DNA from: JAOUGY01 sp963785075
Lineage (GTDB): Bacteria > Actinomycetota > Acidimicrobiia > Spongiisociales > ZC4RG35
Reading direction: 5' to 3'
Length of the DNA: 64,000 nt
Assembly (NCBI GenBank): GCA_963785075.1
Contig: CAWATW010000004.1
Location: 248,001-312,000 of the forward strand
This document shows positions 34,129 to 43,448 of the stretch, in pieces; the first letter of the stretch is position 1, and every line of letters starts with the position of its first letter. The position numbers were made by a program, and so were the translations under genes. The notes beneath the pieces are model-generated. The model saw only the letters and a list, made by a program, of their open reading frames with translations. It had not been told where the DNA came from and did not search any database.

Positions 34129-35365
34129 ATGCACCGATCAACGGTTCGACATGGCCGCCTTCGCTTGGCGATTGCCCTGGTAGCCGCTGCCCTTTCCGTG
34201 GCGGGCTGCCGGCCGAACTCGGCCACGCCGACCGAGACACCGACGTCGGCGACGCCGGCTGCCGATGCCCCCGGCTCGAGCCCGGTACCCGCCGGCACGT
34301 CGAATGCCGGCGTGGGCCGACCTTCACGTCGGCCGGAGCTCGGCTTCGTGGCCTTCCCCTACGACGCGACCATCGGGGCGATCAAGACGACCGTCGAGAT
34401 GGCCGCCGACAACTCCGATCTCCACGCGGTGCACCTCGACTTGATCGGCTGCGTCCCGTGGGAGCAGGCCATGTCCGGAGAGCCGTTCCCGTCATGGATC
34501 ACCGACGAGTTCAGCCGGGCGCGAGCGCGATTCGGTTCATCGCACACGATGTATGTCTCGGTGACACCAACCGATCAATCTCGGGTCGAAATGGTCCCGC
34601 AGTGCGGCCTGGACGAGGGCACGACAGCGCCATGGCCCGGCTCGATCGATGGTCGCCCCTACGACGACCCCGCAGTGCAAGGGGCCTTCGCGGCATGGAC
34701 GCAGCGCGTCGTCGACGAACTCGAGCCTGCCTACCTGGTCGTCGGCATCGAGATCAGCGAACTGGTCGTCAACGCTCGCGACCGCTGGGACGAGTTCGCG
34801 AGCCTCTACGACCACGTCCGCCGCGAGCTGCGCGGGTCGCATCCCGACCTGCTCGTTGGACCCGAGATGGTGCTCCAATCGCTCATGGACGATCGTGTCG
34901 GGACGACCGTGTCGCCGCTAGTCGAGTCCAGCGACTTCCTCGGCATCTCCTTCTACCCGTATGGGAGCGAGACCGGCGAGCGCGTCGGCGTACCGCCGCT
35001 CCCGCCCCCACCTGATCAGTGGCGGGTGCCACTCGAGTGGCTGAAGACCTACACCGACCGTCCGATCGCAATCGCAGAGACCGGGTACACCACCGAGACG
35101 GTGCATCTCGAGTCGGTCGACATGAGCTTCGCCGGCGACGCGGCACTCCAGCAGCATTTTCTCACCGACCTGCTGGACACAGCGACCCGAGACAAGTACC
35201 TCTTCGTCGTCTGGTTTGTGCCGATCGACTACACACCGCTGGTCGAGAAGATCGGGAACGCGCAACGAGGCCATGCGGATCTGGGAATACGCGGGCCTAT
35301 GGACGAGCGACCTGGAGCCCAAGCCCGCCCTGGACGTGCGGCAAGCCGCCCTCGGTGCTCGGTGA
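34129..35365 (+). pseudogene. glycosidase-like lipoprotein, frame-broken near its end
   Basis: Lipoprotein signal (ALVAAALSVAGC, Cys about residue 27), Thr/Pro-rich linker, then a TIM-barrel-like domain resembling GH53/GH-A glycoside hydrolases: LVVGIEISEL carries the probable acid/base Glu and PIAIAETGYTTE the probable nucleophile Glu. At 35257-35263 the frame fails. The current frame runs into low-complexity Arg/Pro residues to 35373. One frame over, the natural ending EAMRIWEYAGLWTSDLE then ALDVRQAALGAR runs to a TGA at 35363-35365. Removing one C at about 35261-35263 restores a ~411-residue protein. Confidence 0.65.
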
Positions 35366-35394
35366 CGCTCTGAGCCGATCTTTGCTGGGTGCTG

Positions 35395-35573
35395 AGCGGG
35401 TATGGCTGTGCGATCACTCGAATATGCAAGGGCCGCAAGAGGAGACGTCATCGGACCGGTCAGCGACTCCGATCCCCGGTGGTGTGCGCGAAAGCGACGC
35501 CGTCGGTTCCGGTCGGCTCGCCGAGCTGCGTTGGGCGAACGAGATCCTGCGGAGGGCGTCGGGTCTCAGGTGA
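35395..35573 (+). pseudogene. IS3-family OrfA remnant
   Basis: Only the end is readable: RLAELRWANEILRRASGLR, close to the leucine-zipper tail of IS3-family OrfA proteins (consensus ELRRANEILRKAS). The region upstream is scrambled between frames and no OrfB follows. It marks an old insertion-sequence visit next to the broken lipoprotein gene. Confidence 0.45.
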
Positions 35574-35756
35574 ACGCTCAGACGACCCACGGCACGAACG
35601 TACAACTCATGTTGCCTACATCGGAGTAGCCTGTTCCGTGGTAGGAGCCACCGACAGCTTCGGTGGCGCCCCAACCCGCACCGTCACTCCACGCCGCTTG
35701 TAGCCCTGGCATAGGCAGGCGCCGCACTGCAGGTGGCGCCGGTGTTCTGAGAGATT

Positions 35757-38492
35757 TCAGCGCTCGAGCCCGAGCTGGCGGCGCATCGCAGCTATGTCCC
35801 ATCGGGATGCATCCGGCGAAGAGTCCTCGCCGGAGTGCAACCGCTCGTTCATGCGCTCGAACTCGTCGAGGAGCCGTTCCACCTGCTCCCGGCGCGTCGG
35901 ATCGGCGGCGGCCTGTCGGGGGGTGAGCCCATCGAGGGCCGGGACCGACTCGTCCAGCCAGGCGGTCTGGGTCTGCCGGGCGATCTCGGCTCCCAACGCC
36001 GCCATCACCGTGGCCTCATCGGCGTCGTCGCCGAAGTCGGACAGCATCTCCTCGATGGCGGATCGATCGATCATCGAGTCGATCAGGCCGGGGGTGTGCA
36101 CGATCCGGGGCGGCTGGTGAAGCCGACCTACCCATGCGCACAATGCCGCGCCGTCTCCCTCGGTGCACAGGTTGAGCACGGCCGTCTCATGGCCGGTGCG
36201 CACCGCGAACACGCCTCCGACGATCTGATGGGTCGCCCCGTCGGGAACCAGCCGGGCGCAATAGCGCTCGCCGACGGCGACCTGATGGCTGGCGCTGCGC
36301 TCGCGCACCTCCACCACGTCGCCAGTGGCGAGATCTCGTAGGGTGATCGCGGCCCCCGGCTCGACTGCCATCACCTCGTGGACGCTCCGATCGACGGTCA
36401 ACCACGACGAGGCCAACAACTGCTCGTCGCCGGGCAACAACGCCCCCCGCTCGCGAAGGAACAGGTTGAACAGGCCTTCCTCGTGGAGTGCGGCGTCGAT
36501 CACGATGGGGTCTTCGAACGCCTCCACGACCAGGTCGGCGAGCCCTTCGTCGAGCGACGCCATACGAAATCCGTCGGAATCGGGATCGGGGTCACCGGTC
36601 GCCCGGGCGGTCGCCAGCTCCACGACCAGGGCGCGGACATCGTTTGCGGTGTGCTCCAGCCAAAGTGTCGCCTTTCGGGCGAGCCACCCCACCCGGTCCG
36701 GCAGGGCCGGCAGGTCGGTGGCGTTCTGATGGCATTGCTTGAACTTCCGACCCGACCCACACCAGCAGGGATCGTTCCGGCCGAGCCTGCGGTCTGCATG
36801 CGATTCGAGGAACGGCTCGATGGTGGCTGCCGACGGGTGAGGATCTGAGAGCTGGCCCCACCACCGCATCGCTCCCCGGGCGTCGCCCCGATCGAAGCGG
36901 TACCAGCCCATTCGCTCGACGACCGGACCCAATCGGGGCGCCGCCTGCGCCGACCGGGTGAGATGCCGTTCGGCGATCTCGGGGGCGCTGCACCGTTCGT
37001 GGAGCACACACGCCAGGTACTCGGCAGTGGCGATTTCTCGGGGTCGCCTTGCCATGGCGATCGCCCGATGGACCAGCTCGAACAGTCGGCCGGGGGCGTC
37101 GGCGCCACCCAGCTCGAACTCGTCGGCGAGGTCGAGATAGTGCGGGAATAGCACGTCTGCCAGCACATCGATGGTCTCGGGCTCGGCGCACTCGTCCAGC
37201 GCCGCCCGCACCTGCTCGACGGTGGCGCCCGGATCGTCGAGGACTCCGAGGGCTCCGCCCACCACCTCCTGCCAGTGACGCTCTGGAAGCAAATGGAGAA
37301 CCTGGTGATACCGGCGAGCGAACAAGTCCCTCCGCCAGATCTCCTCGTCGTGGGCGACCTGCCCGCCACGTAGTTCCAGCCCGGCGGCGGTGGACAACTC
37401 GGCGAGTGGAGGACGAGGAATAGAGACCAGATCGGCGCGGTGGTGGCACAGCCACAGGGCCAGGTCCTCGCCGTTCACCGGGAGGCCGGGCTCGGCCACA
37501 ATTGCGTCGTAGGCGTCCCGAACGGCGGCCACGACTTCGTCGGCGAGTGGGGGCTCGGGGTCGGCGCGTTCGATGACCACCGTTGCCTCGACCGCCTCGA
37601 CGGCGGCTCCGTGCGGCGCCAACACCTGGGCCGTGATCGACAGCAAGTCTCCCGGTTCGTAACCGGCCAGCCATCCGTCCGGACCGACCCAGGCGAGGTG
37701 GTCGCGTTCCACCGAGAACTGCTCGATCTCGGTGCCGTCGGCGAGGCGCACCGTATCGAACCTGGTGAACGCCCCCAGGTCGAACCCGACCGTCAGCACC
37801 CCCAACTCGGCCTCCGCCTCGTTGTGACGGTGGGTGAACGTGCGCCCATCGACCAGATCCGGCACATACACGGTGAGGTCACCAGGCAACCAATGCAGGG
37901 GGCCGGACAACAGCTGTTCCACGACTCGATCGGCCAGCTGCTCGACGATGGCGCTGTGGCGTCGTGACAGTGACCTTGTGATCCGATCGACGTGTTCCCC
38001 TACCTCGATGCCCGGATGGGCCCGAACCACATCGACGGCGACACGGGCGACCTCCGCCTCGGTGGGCAACGGCAACTCGTCGAGCGCTGCAGCGAACGAC
38101 TCCGAGTCGAACGACTCACGCGAAGAAATCATCGCTTTGAGGTTCTCGCCGATCACCAGCGTCAGCTGCGACAGGATCTCGTCGCGGTGGAGACCGGCAT
38201 CACGTAGCCGTTTCACGGTACGCCACGTCTCCGGCGGCCGGTCGGCGAGAATCTGGGTCACCACCACGGTGCGGGCCGCCATCCGGACGTCACGCGCGGG
38301 CACGCGAGGCGGCAGCGGAAGGAACTCCTCGACCAGATCGATCCGGTCGTCCTCGTCATCGAGATCGTACTCGTCGATGACGTCCAACACCTCGGGCCCG
38401 AACACCCACCTCAACCGCTCGCGACCGACGTCGTCGAATTGCTCCACGTCGCGGAAGGGTATTCGAGCGGACCGCACAACGGCGACCAGCAT
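35757..38492 (-). CDS. large SEC-C motif protein (911 aa)
   Basis: Soluble, acidic protein. A SEC-C zinc motif, RNDPCWCGSGRKFKQCH (C-x-C-x8-C-H), sits in the middle (about residue 590), not at the end as in SecA. The N-terminal ~250 residues are helical (RDEILSQLTLVIGENLKAMI). The central part before the motif looks like tetratricopeptide-type helices. The C-terminal part has small beta-rich sections (AAITLRDLATGDVVEV) and ends in charged helices (REQVERLLDEFERMNERL). SEC-C motifs bind Zn and often protein or nucleic-acid partners; many large members are uncharacterised. ATG at 38492 preferred; a GTG at 38513 is possible. Intact, unlike its neighbours. Confidence 0.75.
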   Translation of the reverse strand: MLVAVVRSARIPFRDVEQFDDVGRERLRWVFGPEVLDVIDEYDLDDEDDRIDLVEEFLPLPPRVPARDVRMAARTVVVTQILADRPPETWRTVKRLRDAGLHRDEILSQLTLVIGENLKAMISSRESFDSESFAAALDELPLPTEAEVARVAVDVVRAHPGIEVGEHVDRITRSLSRRHSAIVEQLADRVVEQLLSGPLHWLPGDLTVYVPDLVDGRTFTHRHNEAEAELGVLTVGFDLGAFTRFDTVRLADGTEIEQFSVERDHLAWVGPDGWLAGYEPGDLLSITAQVLAPHGAAVEAVEATVVIERADPEPPLADEVVAAVRDAYDAIVAEPGLPVNGEDLALWLCHHRADLVSIPRPPLAELSTAAGLELRGGQVAHDEEIWRRDLFARRYHQVLHLLPERHWQEVVGGALGVLDDPGATVEQVRAALDECAEPETIDVLADVLFPHYLDLADEFELGGADAPGRLFELVHRAIAMARRPREIATAEYLACVLHERCSAPEIAERHLTRSAQAAPRLGPVVERMGWYRFDRGDARGAMRWWGQLSDPHPSAATIEPFLESHADRRLGRNDPCWCGSGRKFKQCHQNATDLPALPDRVGWLARKATLWLEHTANDVRALVVELATARATGDPDPDSDGFRMASLDEGLADLVVEAFEDPIVIDAALHEEGLFNLFLRERGALLPGDEQLLASSWLTVDRSVHEVMAVEPGAAITLRDLATGDVVEVRERSASHQVAVGERYCARLVPDGATHQIVGGVFAVRTGHETAVLNLCTEGDGAALCAWVGRLHQPPRIVHTPGLIDSMIDRSAIEEMLSDFGDDADEATVMAALGAEIARQTQTAWLDESVPALDGLTPRQAAADPTRREQVERLLDEFERMNERLHSGEDSSPDASRWDIAAMRRQLGLER

Positions 38493-38629
38493 GCTCAAAT
38501 GCCGCCCCGGCACTCAGCCGGGCGATCCGTACGAGGCCGATTCGGTCCCTGTCATGGCTCCTACGGCGCTGACCGGGGATCGGGCCATCCGTTGGCGTCG
38601 AGGAGCTTCTTGAGGTTGCGTTTGGCGCG

Positions 38630-38956
38630 ATGCTCGATGCGGGACGAGACGAACCGCCCCGACCGATCTCGAGAGGAGCGCCAGCAAAGATCCCAGCGAT
38701 CCTCCTCGCCAAGCTCGCACTCGACAGATCGCATCAGGGTTCTGGGCTCGGTTCGGAACTCCTCGTCACAGCACTCACCACCATCATGGACGCAGCCAAA
38801 CAGGCCGGTGGCCGGCTCGTCTTGGTCGACGCCATGAACGACGCGGCTCACCGCTTCTACCAACACCACAACTTCACACCGCTACCCGGTCACGACCACA
38901 GGCTGGTCATGAAACTCAGCACCGCCGCCAAAGCACTCGGCATCGACTGGCCGTAG
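38630..38956 (+). pseudogene. GNAT acetyltransferase remnant (toxin-like C-terminal half)
   Basis: From about 38690 the protein reads IPAILLAKLALDRSHQGSGL, including the acetyl-CoA loop QGSGLG, then LVLVDAMNDAAHRFYQHHNF. This is the C-terminal half of GNAT enzymes of the TacT/AtaT toxin type. The N-terminal half of the fold is not visible upstream; the first ~20 codons are unrelated. It is probably a truncated toxin gene; no RHH antitoxin gene was seen nearby. Confidence 0.6.
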
Positions 38957-39693
38957 CACACCCGTGCAGGTCGAGTATCACGACCGGGCGACCGTCGCCG
39001 GTCACGCTGCGGCGGGCTCGCCTCTGGCCAGTCGTGCCACCCGCGTTACCTTGATCCGATGGACCAACGCAGTCGATACCCGCCCGGAGACACGTGTGGC
39101 CCGGTCTCGCGGCAGTCGCTCTTGGGCTCGTTGCCGGCGTTTCCAAGGTCCGACCTCACTACTGACCGGTCGGGTCAGTCGACCTGAACCGCCACATTCC
39201 AAAGTGACAGATGCCCCGACTCTTCCTTGCATGGGCATCCAAGGATTCCTCGGCAGGAGCCGGAATATCACGATGAACCACGCTTCTCAGTTCCTTGTGA
39301 TGGAAATATCCTGACGGCCCCACCGGTTCTCCCTCGTACCGTGTTCAGAAGTCCACGATGATCCGACCGGCAGACGTAGCGTGCTGATCAGGACGGGGAC
39401 TGATGCGCCGTGTGTTCAAGTGGAGTGTCCGGCAGCCGAGCTGTCGGCTGCGCTCATCAGGCGCCGCCAGAGTCGCCGGTGGAGTACGGCCGGGTCGCCT
39501 CGACCGGAGTGACCGATCCGTCGACGCAACGGGCCACCCGGCGGGATATCGAAGAACCCGCCACGCAATAGGGTCGCGGATCCGAGGTAACGGAGCCCGG
39601 CAGAGAAGACTCTGAGCGGGACATCTGGGTCTTCGTCCAACATGGACACCCGAGAGATTCGACCATCACCTGGCCGGTTCAATGGATGTGTTT
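38957..39693. other. intergenic stretch, no supported gene
   Basis: Short frames only. A minus-strand frame at 39416-39643 (starting MLDEDPDVPLRVFSAGLRYL) has fairly protein-like composition but no recognised fold or ribosome site. It may be debris of the accessory patch. Confidence 0.4.
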
Positions 39694-39736
39694 GAGCTGG
39701 CGCGGGGACTCGAACCCCGGACCTGCTGATTACAAA
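39694..39736 (-). other. tRNA-Thr 3'-half remnant (att-like)
   Basis: On the minus strand the anticodon-loop-to-acceptor part of a tRNA-Thr is present: TTTGTAATCAGCAGGTC, a complete T-arm (CGGGG-TTCGAGT-CCCCG) and CGCCAGC acceptor strand. No matching 5' half precedes it. It agrees with the intact tRNA-Thr(TGT) at 43449-43525 except in the T-stem, where both sides differ in a compensating way. It looks like the far attachment site left by an element inserted in a tRNA 3' end. Confidence 0.7.
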
Positions 39737-39882
39737 CAATCCACGCCTGAGCGCTGTGCTAACCCACAAAACCCCACGTCGGCGACGAGCGCAAGAGGCC
39801 AAGTAATCTGCTGTCGGCGCCTGACCGCGGACTTCGGCGGCCACGACACCGGCAAACGAGCCGCGGCGAGTCAAATGGCCCT

Positions 39883-40155
39883 CTACGGTGCGGGAACGAT
39901 GTGCGCCACGAAGATGACATCTTCGCCGTCTCCCGGCTTCCATAGGATCAGCCACTCGTCGTTGCCGCACACCACCGGTATCGCCCACAGATCGAGCCGT
40001 TGGAATCTCCGCCGCCGGTTCACCGCTGCCCCGGGATCGGCTTCGAGCTTGTCGAGTGCGGTGTTGAGCCGTCCAGCACAATGAACAGTCCGGGGGTCCG
40101 ACTCGAGTTCGGTGAGCAAGTCGTCGGCTTCCGGCGAGAACTTGAGAGTCGCCAC
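39883..40155 (-). CDS. type II toxin, RelE/ParE-like
   Basis: 90 residues, basic. MATLKFSPEADDLLTELESD starts the fold and RFQRLDLWAIPVVCGNDEWL gives the central strands, in the pattern of small RelE/ParE-superfamily toxins (ribonuclease or gyrase inhibitors). It follows the antitoxin gene with a 3-base gap. Exact target unpredictable. Confidence 0.7.
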   Translation of the reverse strand: MATLKFSPEADDLLTELESDPRTVHCAGRLNTALDKLEADPGAAVNRRRRFQRLDLWAIPVVCGNDEWLILWKPGDGEDVIFVAHIVPAP

Positions 40156-40158
40156 CGA

Positions 40159-40410
40159 CTACTCGGCTCGGGGTGATCTCGATCGGTCTCGAGTCCTCAG
40201 GCGAGAGGGATCTGCCTCATTCGCCGCCAACACTGTCATCACGTCGGGATCAGCCAGCAGCCGGGCTTCCGTAACCGACATCACCGCGGCCGGCTCCCAG
40301 ATCAGGGTGCCGTCCGGCTCGCGGTGGACCAGGTATCGGTCGTGGTCCGCCAACCTGCCGAGGTTCACGCGGCCGCGTTCCTGAATGGTCACGAGGACTG
40401 GGTCTGTCAT
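40159..40410 (-). CDS. antitoxin of the RelE/ParE-like pair
   Basis: 83 residues. TIQERGRVNLGRLADHDRYL then EPDGTLIWEPAAVMSVTEAR shows a short DNA-binding N-terminal strand region (AbrB/prevent-host-death-like) and a helical toxin-binding tail. First in the operon, as is normal for antitoxins, and expected to autoregulate. The sequence 40411-40708 between it and the divergent SnoaL-like gene has no other gene. Confidence 0.7.
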   Translation of the reverse strand: MTDPVLVTIQERGRVNLGRLADHDRYLVHREPDGTLIWEPAAVMSVTEARLLADPDVMTVLAANEADPSRLRTRDRSRSPRAE

Positions 40411-40708
40411 GGAAGATACTCTAGCCCGTCATGCCCGCTTCGGGCAAGCGGGCTCCCGGGACCGATCCGACGCCCGAGTGCGGTGGCCCGCAGTACTCGC
40501 AACAATTCGACGCAGGGTCATTCCCTGGTTCACATGGCCCGTAGCGGGCCCACTCCCGGGACGATCAATGCCCGTGGTGAGTGACATCGCCGCGAGGCAG
40601 GCAAGGCGTCCGAGGTGATTTCGTGATCGGTGGGGGGGTTGCCGGATGTGAGACGGGTGCCGGACTGGCATGGTGCTGACATCTCGCACCCAACAGGAGG
40701 AGACCGAG

Positions 40709-41125
40709 ATGAGCAACGAGTCCATCAAACAGACCGCCCGCACCATGTTCGAGTATGTCGACCGCGAGGACTTCGACTCCTGGCGTTCACTGGTCGTGCC
40801 GGACCTCGCGGCGAGTGCCAACGGCGGCGACACCATGAGCCGTGACGAGTTCGAGGGCATGGTCCGTGGGATCGGATCGGCATTCTCCAACGGACGGCAC
40901 ACCATCGACACGCAGGTCGTCGAGGGTGACGTCGTGGCCACAAACCTGACCTGGACCGCGGTGCACACCGGCGAGTTCGAGGGCGTCGCCGCGAGCAACC
41001 GCCCGGTGCGCATCTGTGGCAGCAGCTTCGACCGGATCGTCGACGGCAAGGTCGTCGAGCACCACGCCCAGTTCGACGCCATGGGCCTCATGGTGCAGAT
41101 CGGTGCGATCCCGGTGCCGGCCTGA
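40709..41125 (+). CDS. SnoaL-like / NTF2-fold protein
   Basis: 138 residues from an ATG with an excellent GGAGGAG upstream (40697). NTF2-like cone fold: N-terminal helices (SIKQTARTMFEYVDREDFDS), then strands VEGDVVATNLTWTAVHTGEF and FDRIVDGKVVEHHAQFDAMG, the typical polyketide-cyclase/SnoaL ending. Members are isomerases, cyclases or carrier proteins for small hydrophobic ligands. Monocistronic, followed by the regulator gene in the same direction. Confidence 0.82.
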   Translation: MSNESIKQTARTMFEYVDREDFDSWRSLVVPDLAASANGGDTMSRDEFEGMVRGIGSAFSNGRHTIDTQVVEGDVVATNLTWTAVHTGEFEGVAASNRPVRICGSSFDRIVDGKVVEHHAQFDAMGLMVQIGAIPVPA

Positions 41126-41285
41126 GCCCTTCGGCAAGGTGCACGCGGGGCCGACAGGGCCCCGCGTGTGCCGGCACGAGACGGGGCGTGCCACCGATCC
41201 ATCGAGGTCCAGCATGCAGGCCGTGGACTTGACCAGCGAGGTGGGAGCCACTCCGATGCGACGAGCCTCTGAGTAGAGTCACGGG

Positions 41286-42818
41286 ATGAACGGGTCGAGT
41301 GTCCGTCTGGCCGACGTGCTGGCGTCGCTGGCGCTGGCCATCGACCTCGGACTCGGCGTGCCGTTCCAGACCATCCACCGGACGACGCTGGTCGGAGTCC
41401 GCCTCGCACGTGCTGCGGGCATGGGCCACGCGGACGTCGCGGCCACCTACTGGACCGCGATGCTGCGCTACGTCGGCTGCACGACGACGTCGCACGCGAC
41501 CTCGCAGATGGTCGACGAGATGGCGCTGGGTGATCTCCTCGTCGTCGCCGACGACGAGGTCCTTCCGTACCTCGAGCGGATGTTCGCACGGACACTGGCC
41601 GCCGACGAGGCTCGGGCAGCAGCCCGGACGATCGCGTCGGCCTTCGCCGCCCCGGAAATGGGACCGCACCACCGCAACCACTGTGAGGCCGCCGAGCTCA
41701 TCGCAAAGCGGCTCGAACTCGGTCCCCGGGTCTCCGATGCGTTGACGCACGCCTACGAGCGCTGGGACGGTCTGAGCACGCAGCGACTGGCCGAGGGAGA
41801 GGGGATCAGCCTGCCGATGCGCGTCGTGCAGGTCGCATGGCAGGTCGGTCAGGACAGCGTGACCCGCGAACCCGCGGACATCGCCCGGCGCGTCGTGGCC
41901 CGTGCCGGACGCTCGTTGGACCCATCACTCGCGGCGCTCGTCGCTGCCGATCCCGCCCACTTTGTCGAGGGGTTCGACGAGCCCGATCTGACCCAACAGG
42001 TCCTGGGTGCCGAGCCGGGCGGTCCGATCTGTGTGTCTGGCGACCGGATCGACCGGGCCCTCAGTTGCATCGCCGACTTCGGGGATCTCAAGTCGCCGCA
42101 CATGATCGGGCACTCGAGACGGGTGGCCGGAGTCGTGCGACAGGCTGCCAGCGCTGCGAGCATGCCCACACCCGAGGTCGATCTGGTCGCGCGTGCAGCG
42201 CTCGTGCACGACGTCGGTCGGGTCGGGCTCCAGTCCAGCCTGCTGAGCAAGTCCGGTCCTCTGTCCCGGGCGGAACACGAGCGGATCAGGCTCCACAGCT
42301 ACTTCACGGAACGAATCTTCGCGGACAACCATGTCCTCGCACCGGTCGGCACGCTGGGCGCCGCGCACCACGAGCGCCTCGACGGGTCCGGTTACCACCG
42401 GGGGCTGCAGGCCTCCGGCCTGTCATCCCTCGCCCGGCTGCTGACGGCCGCCAACACCTGGTGCGCGATGACCGAGGCGCGTCCTCATCGACGGCAGTTC
42501 AGCGGGTCCGAGGCGGCGAACGCACTCGCGACCCAGGCACGTGAGGGGCTGCTCGACCGCAACGCCGTCGACGCCGTCCTGACCGCCACAGGGCAGAAGG
42601 GCTCCCAGACACGACGAGCATCGTCCCTCGACCTCACCCAGCGCGAGGCAGAGGTGCTGCGGCTCGTCGCCCGCGAGATGACCAACCCGGCGATCGGTGA
42701 CGCCCTGGGCATCTCACCCAAGACCGTCGAGCGACACGTCACCCACATCTACCAGAAGATCGGTGTTTCATCCCGTGCCGGCGCCGCGATCCACGCCCTG
42801 GAGAATGGGCTGATCTAG
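41286..42818 (+). CDS. HD-domain / LuxR-type transcriptional regulator
   Basis: 510 residues. Residues ~20-240 are an alpha/beta region of unknown type. Residues ~255-440 hold an HD-GYP-like phosphohydrolase domain (HSRRVAGVVRQAAS, ALVHDVGRVG with the HD pair, and AHHERLDGSGYHRG, where the GYP of true HD-GYPs reads GYH). The C terminus is a LuxR/GerE helix-turn-helix (LTQREAEVLRLVAREM, then ISPKTVERHVTHIYQKIGV). It may cleave or merely sense a cyclic-dinucleotide-like ligand and switch transcription. The preceding SnoaL-like gene is the nearest candidate target. Confidence 0.88.
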   Translation: MNGSSVRLADVLASLALAIDLGLGVPFQTIHRTTLVGVRLARAAGMGHADVAATYWTAMLRYVGCTTTSHATSQMVDEMALGDLLVVADDEVLPYLERMFARTLAADEARAAARTIASAFAAPEMGPHHRNHCEAAELIAKRLELGPRVSDALTHAYERWDGLSTQRLAEGEGISLPMRVVQVAWQVGQDSVTREPADIARRVVARAGRSLDPSLAALVAADPAHFVEGFDEPDLTQQVLGAEPGGPICVSGDRIDRALSCIADFGDLKSPHMIGHSRRVAGVVRQAASAASMPTPEVDLVARAALVHDVGRVGLQSSLLSKSGPLSRAEHERIRLHSYFTERIFADNHVLAPVGTLGAAHHERLDGSGYHRGLQASGLSSLARLLTAANTWCAMTEARPHRRQFSGSEAANALATQAREGLLDRNAVDAVLTATGQKGSQTRRASSLDLTQREAEVLRLVAREMTNPAIGDALGISPKTVERHVTHIYQKIGVSSRAGAAIHALENGLI

Positions 42819-42911
42819 CGTCGGTCGTGCGGGTGGTCGACAGCAGTTGAGTGGCCGAGGATGACGTTGCCGCGATCGGAATCACTGCTTCGCGCGGGGC
42901 AACACACACTC

Positions 42912-43201
42912 TCACCGGACCCTTGAACCTTCCGGTTCGGACGGTGTGTCAACGTAGGCGGAGTTCGCCTGAGACCATGCGATGGTGCGGATCTCGCCGA
43001 GCTCGGGACGGCGCTCGTCGAGCAGAGCGCGAACTCGAACCGGATGGTGTCCTCGAACCAATACTCGTCGGACGCGAGACAGACCTGTCCTGGGACACCG
43101 GTGACCACGAGCAGGCCATGCTCGCCGTCATGGTGGACCATATAGTCGTAGTCGACCGTGCGGCTGACCCACTGCCCCTCATCACGCGTGTGGCGTGTCA
43201 T
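42912..43201 (-). pseudogene. small protein of unknown family, frame-broken
   Basis: The start codon overlaps the decayed gene upstream. It encodes SRTVDYDYMVHHDGEHGLLV then ASDEYWFEDTIRFEFAL; at 43021-43030 the frame shifts (apparently a duplicated CT). It then continues in another frame as LDERRPELGEIRTIAWSQAN then DTPSEPEG to a stop at 42912. The intended product would be ~95 residues. It resembles the small partner proteins of toxin-antitoxin pairs in size and position, but no family was recognised. Confidence 0.5.
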
Positions 43202-43400
43202 CGCCAGCCTCCTGGAGTTCGTCGCCCCGTAGGGTGCGCTCGATCTTCTCGGGTGTCAGCCGCGTTCCTGATCGGGTTCATACGCCGACACGATCACGGT
43301 GCGTCGTCCAGTTCGTCATCGGCCACCACGACGATCAGCGCGCGACGCCCGATCCGACCAAGCAGAACGCTACACACCGCCAGGCACCGACACCGAGCCC
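43182..43400 (-). pseudogene. decayed gene, DUF4258/BrnT-like toxin pattern
   Basis: Three minus-strand frames join into one protein-like sequence: ALIVVVADDELDD, then VIVSAYEPDQERG, then RLTPEKIERTLRGDELQEAG, ending at 43182. Two one-base deletions (near 43306 and 43259) explain the breaks. VSAYEPD in the penultimate strand resembles DUF4258 toxins. It overlaps the start of the next broken gene, so this may be a dead toxin-antitoxin-like pair next to the tRNA. Confidence 0.4.
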
Positions 43401-43448
43401 AGCACGACGGGCCATCTCGGCTCGCAAAACCCCTGATCGACGTGTATG

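Noticed and set aside
39416..40081. 221-codon minus frame spanning the tRNA-Thr remnant and the toxin gene
   Set aside because: It overlaps the toxin gene in another frame and the tRNA remnant; only the last ~75 codons look protein-like, and no start signal supports them.
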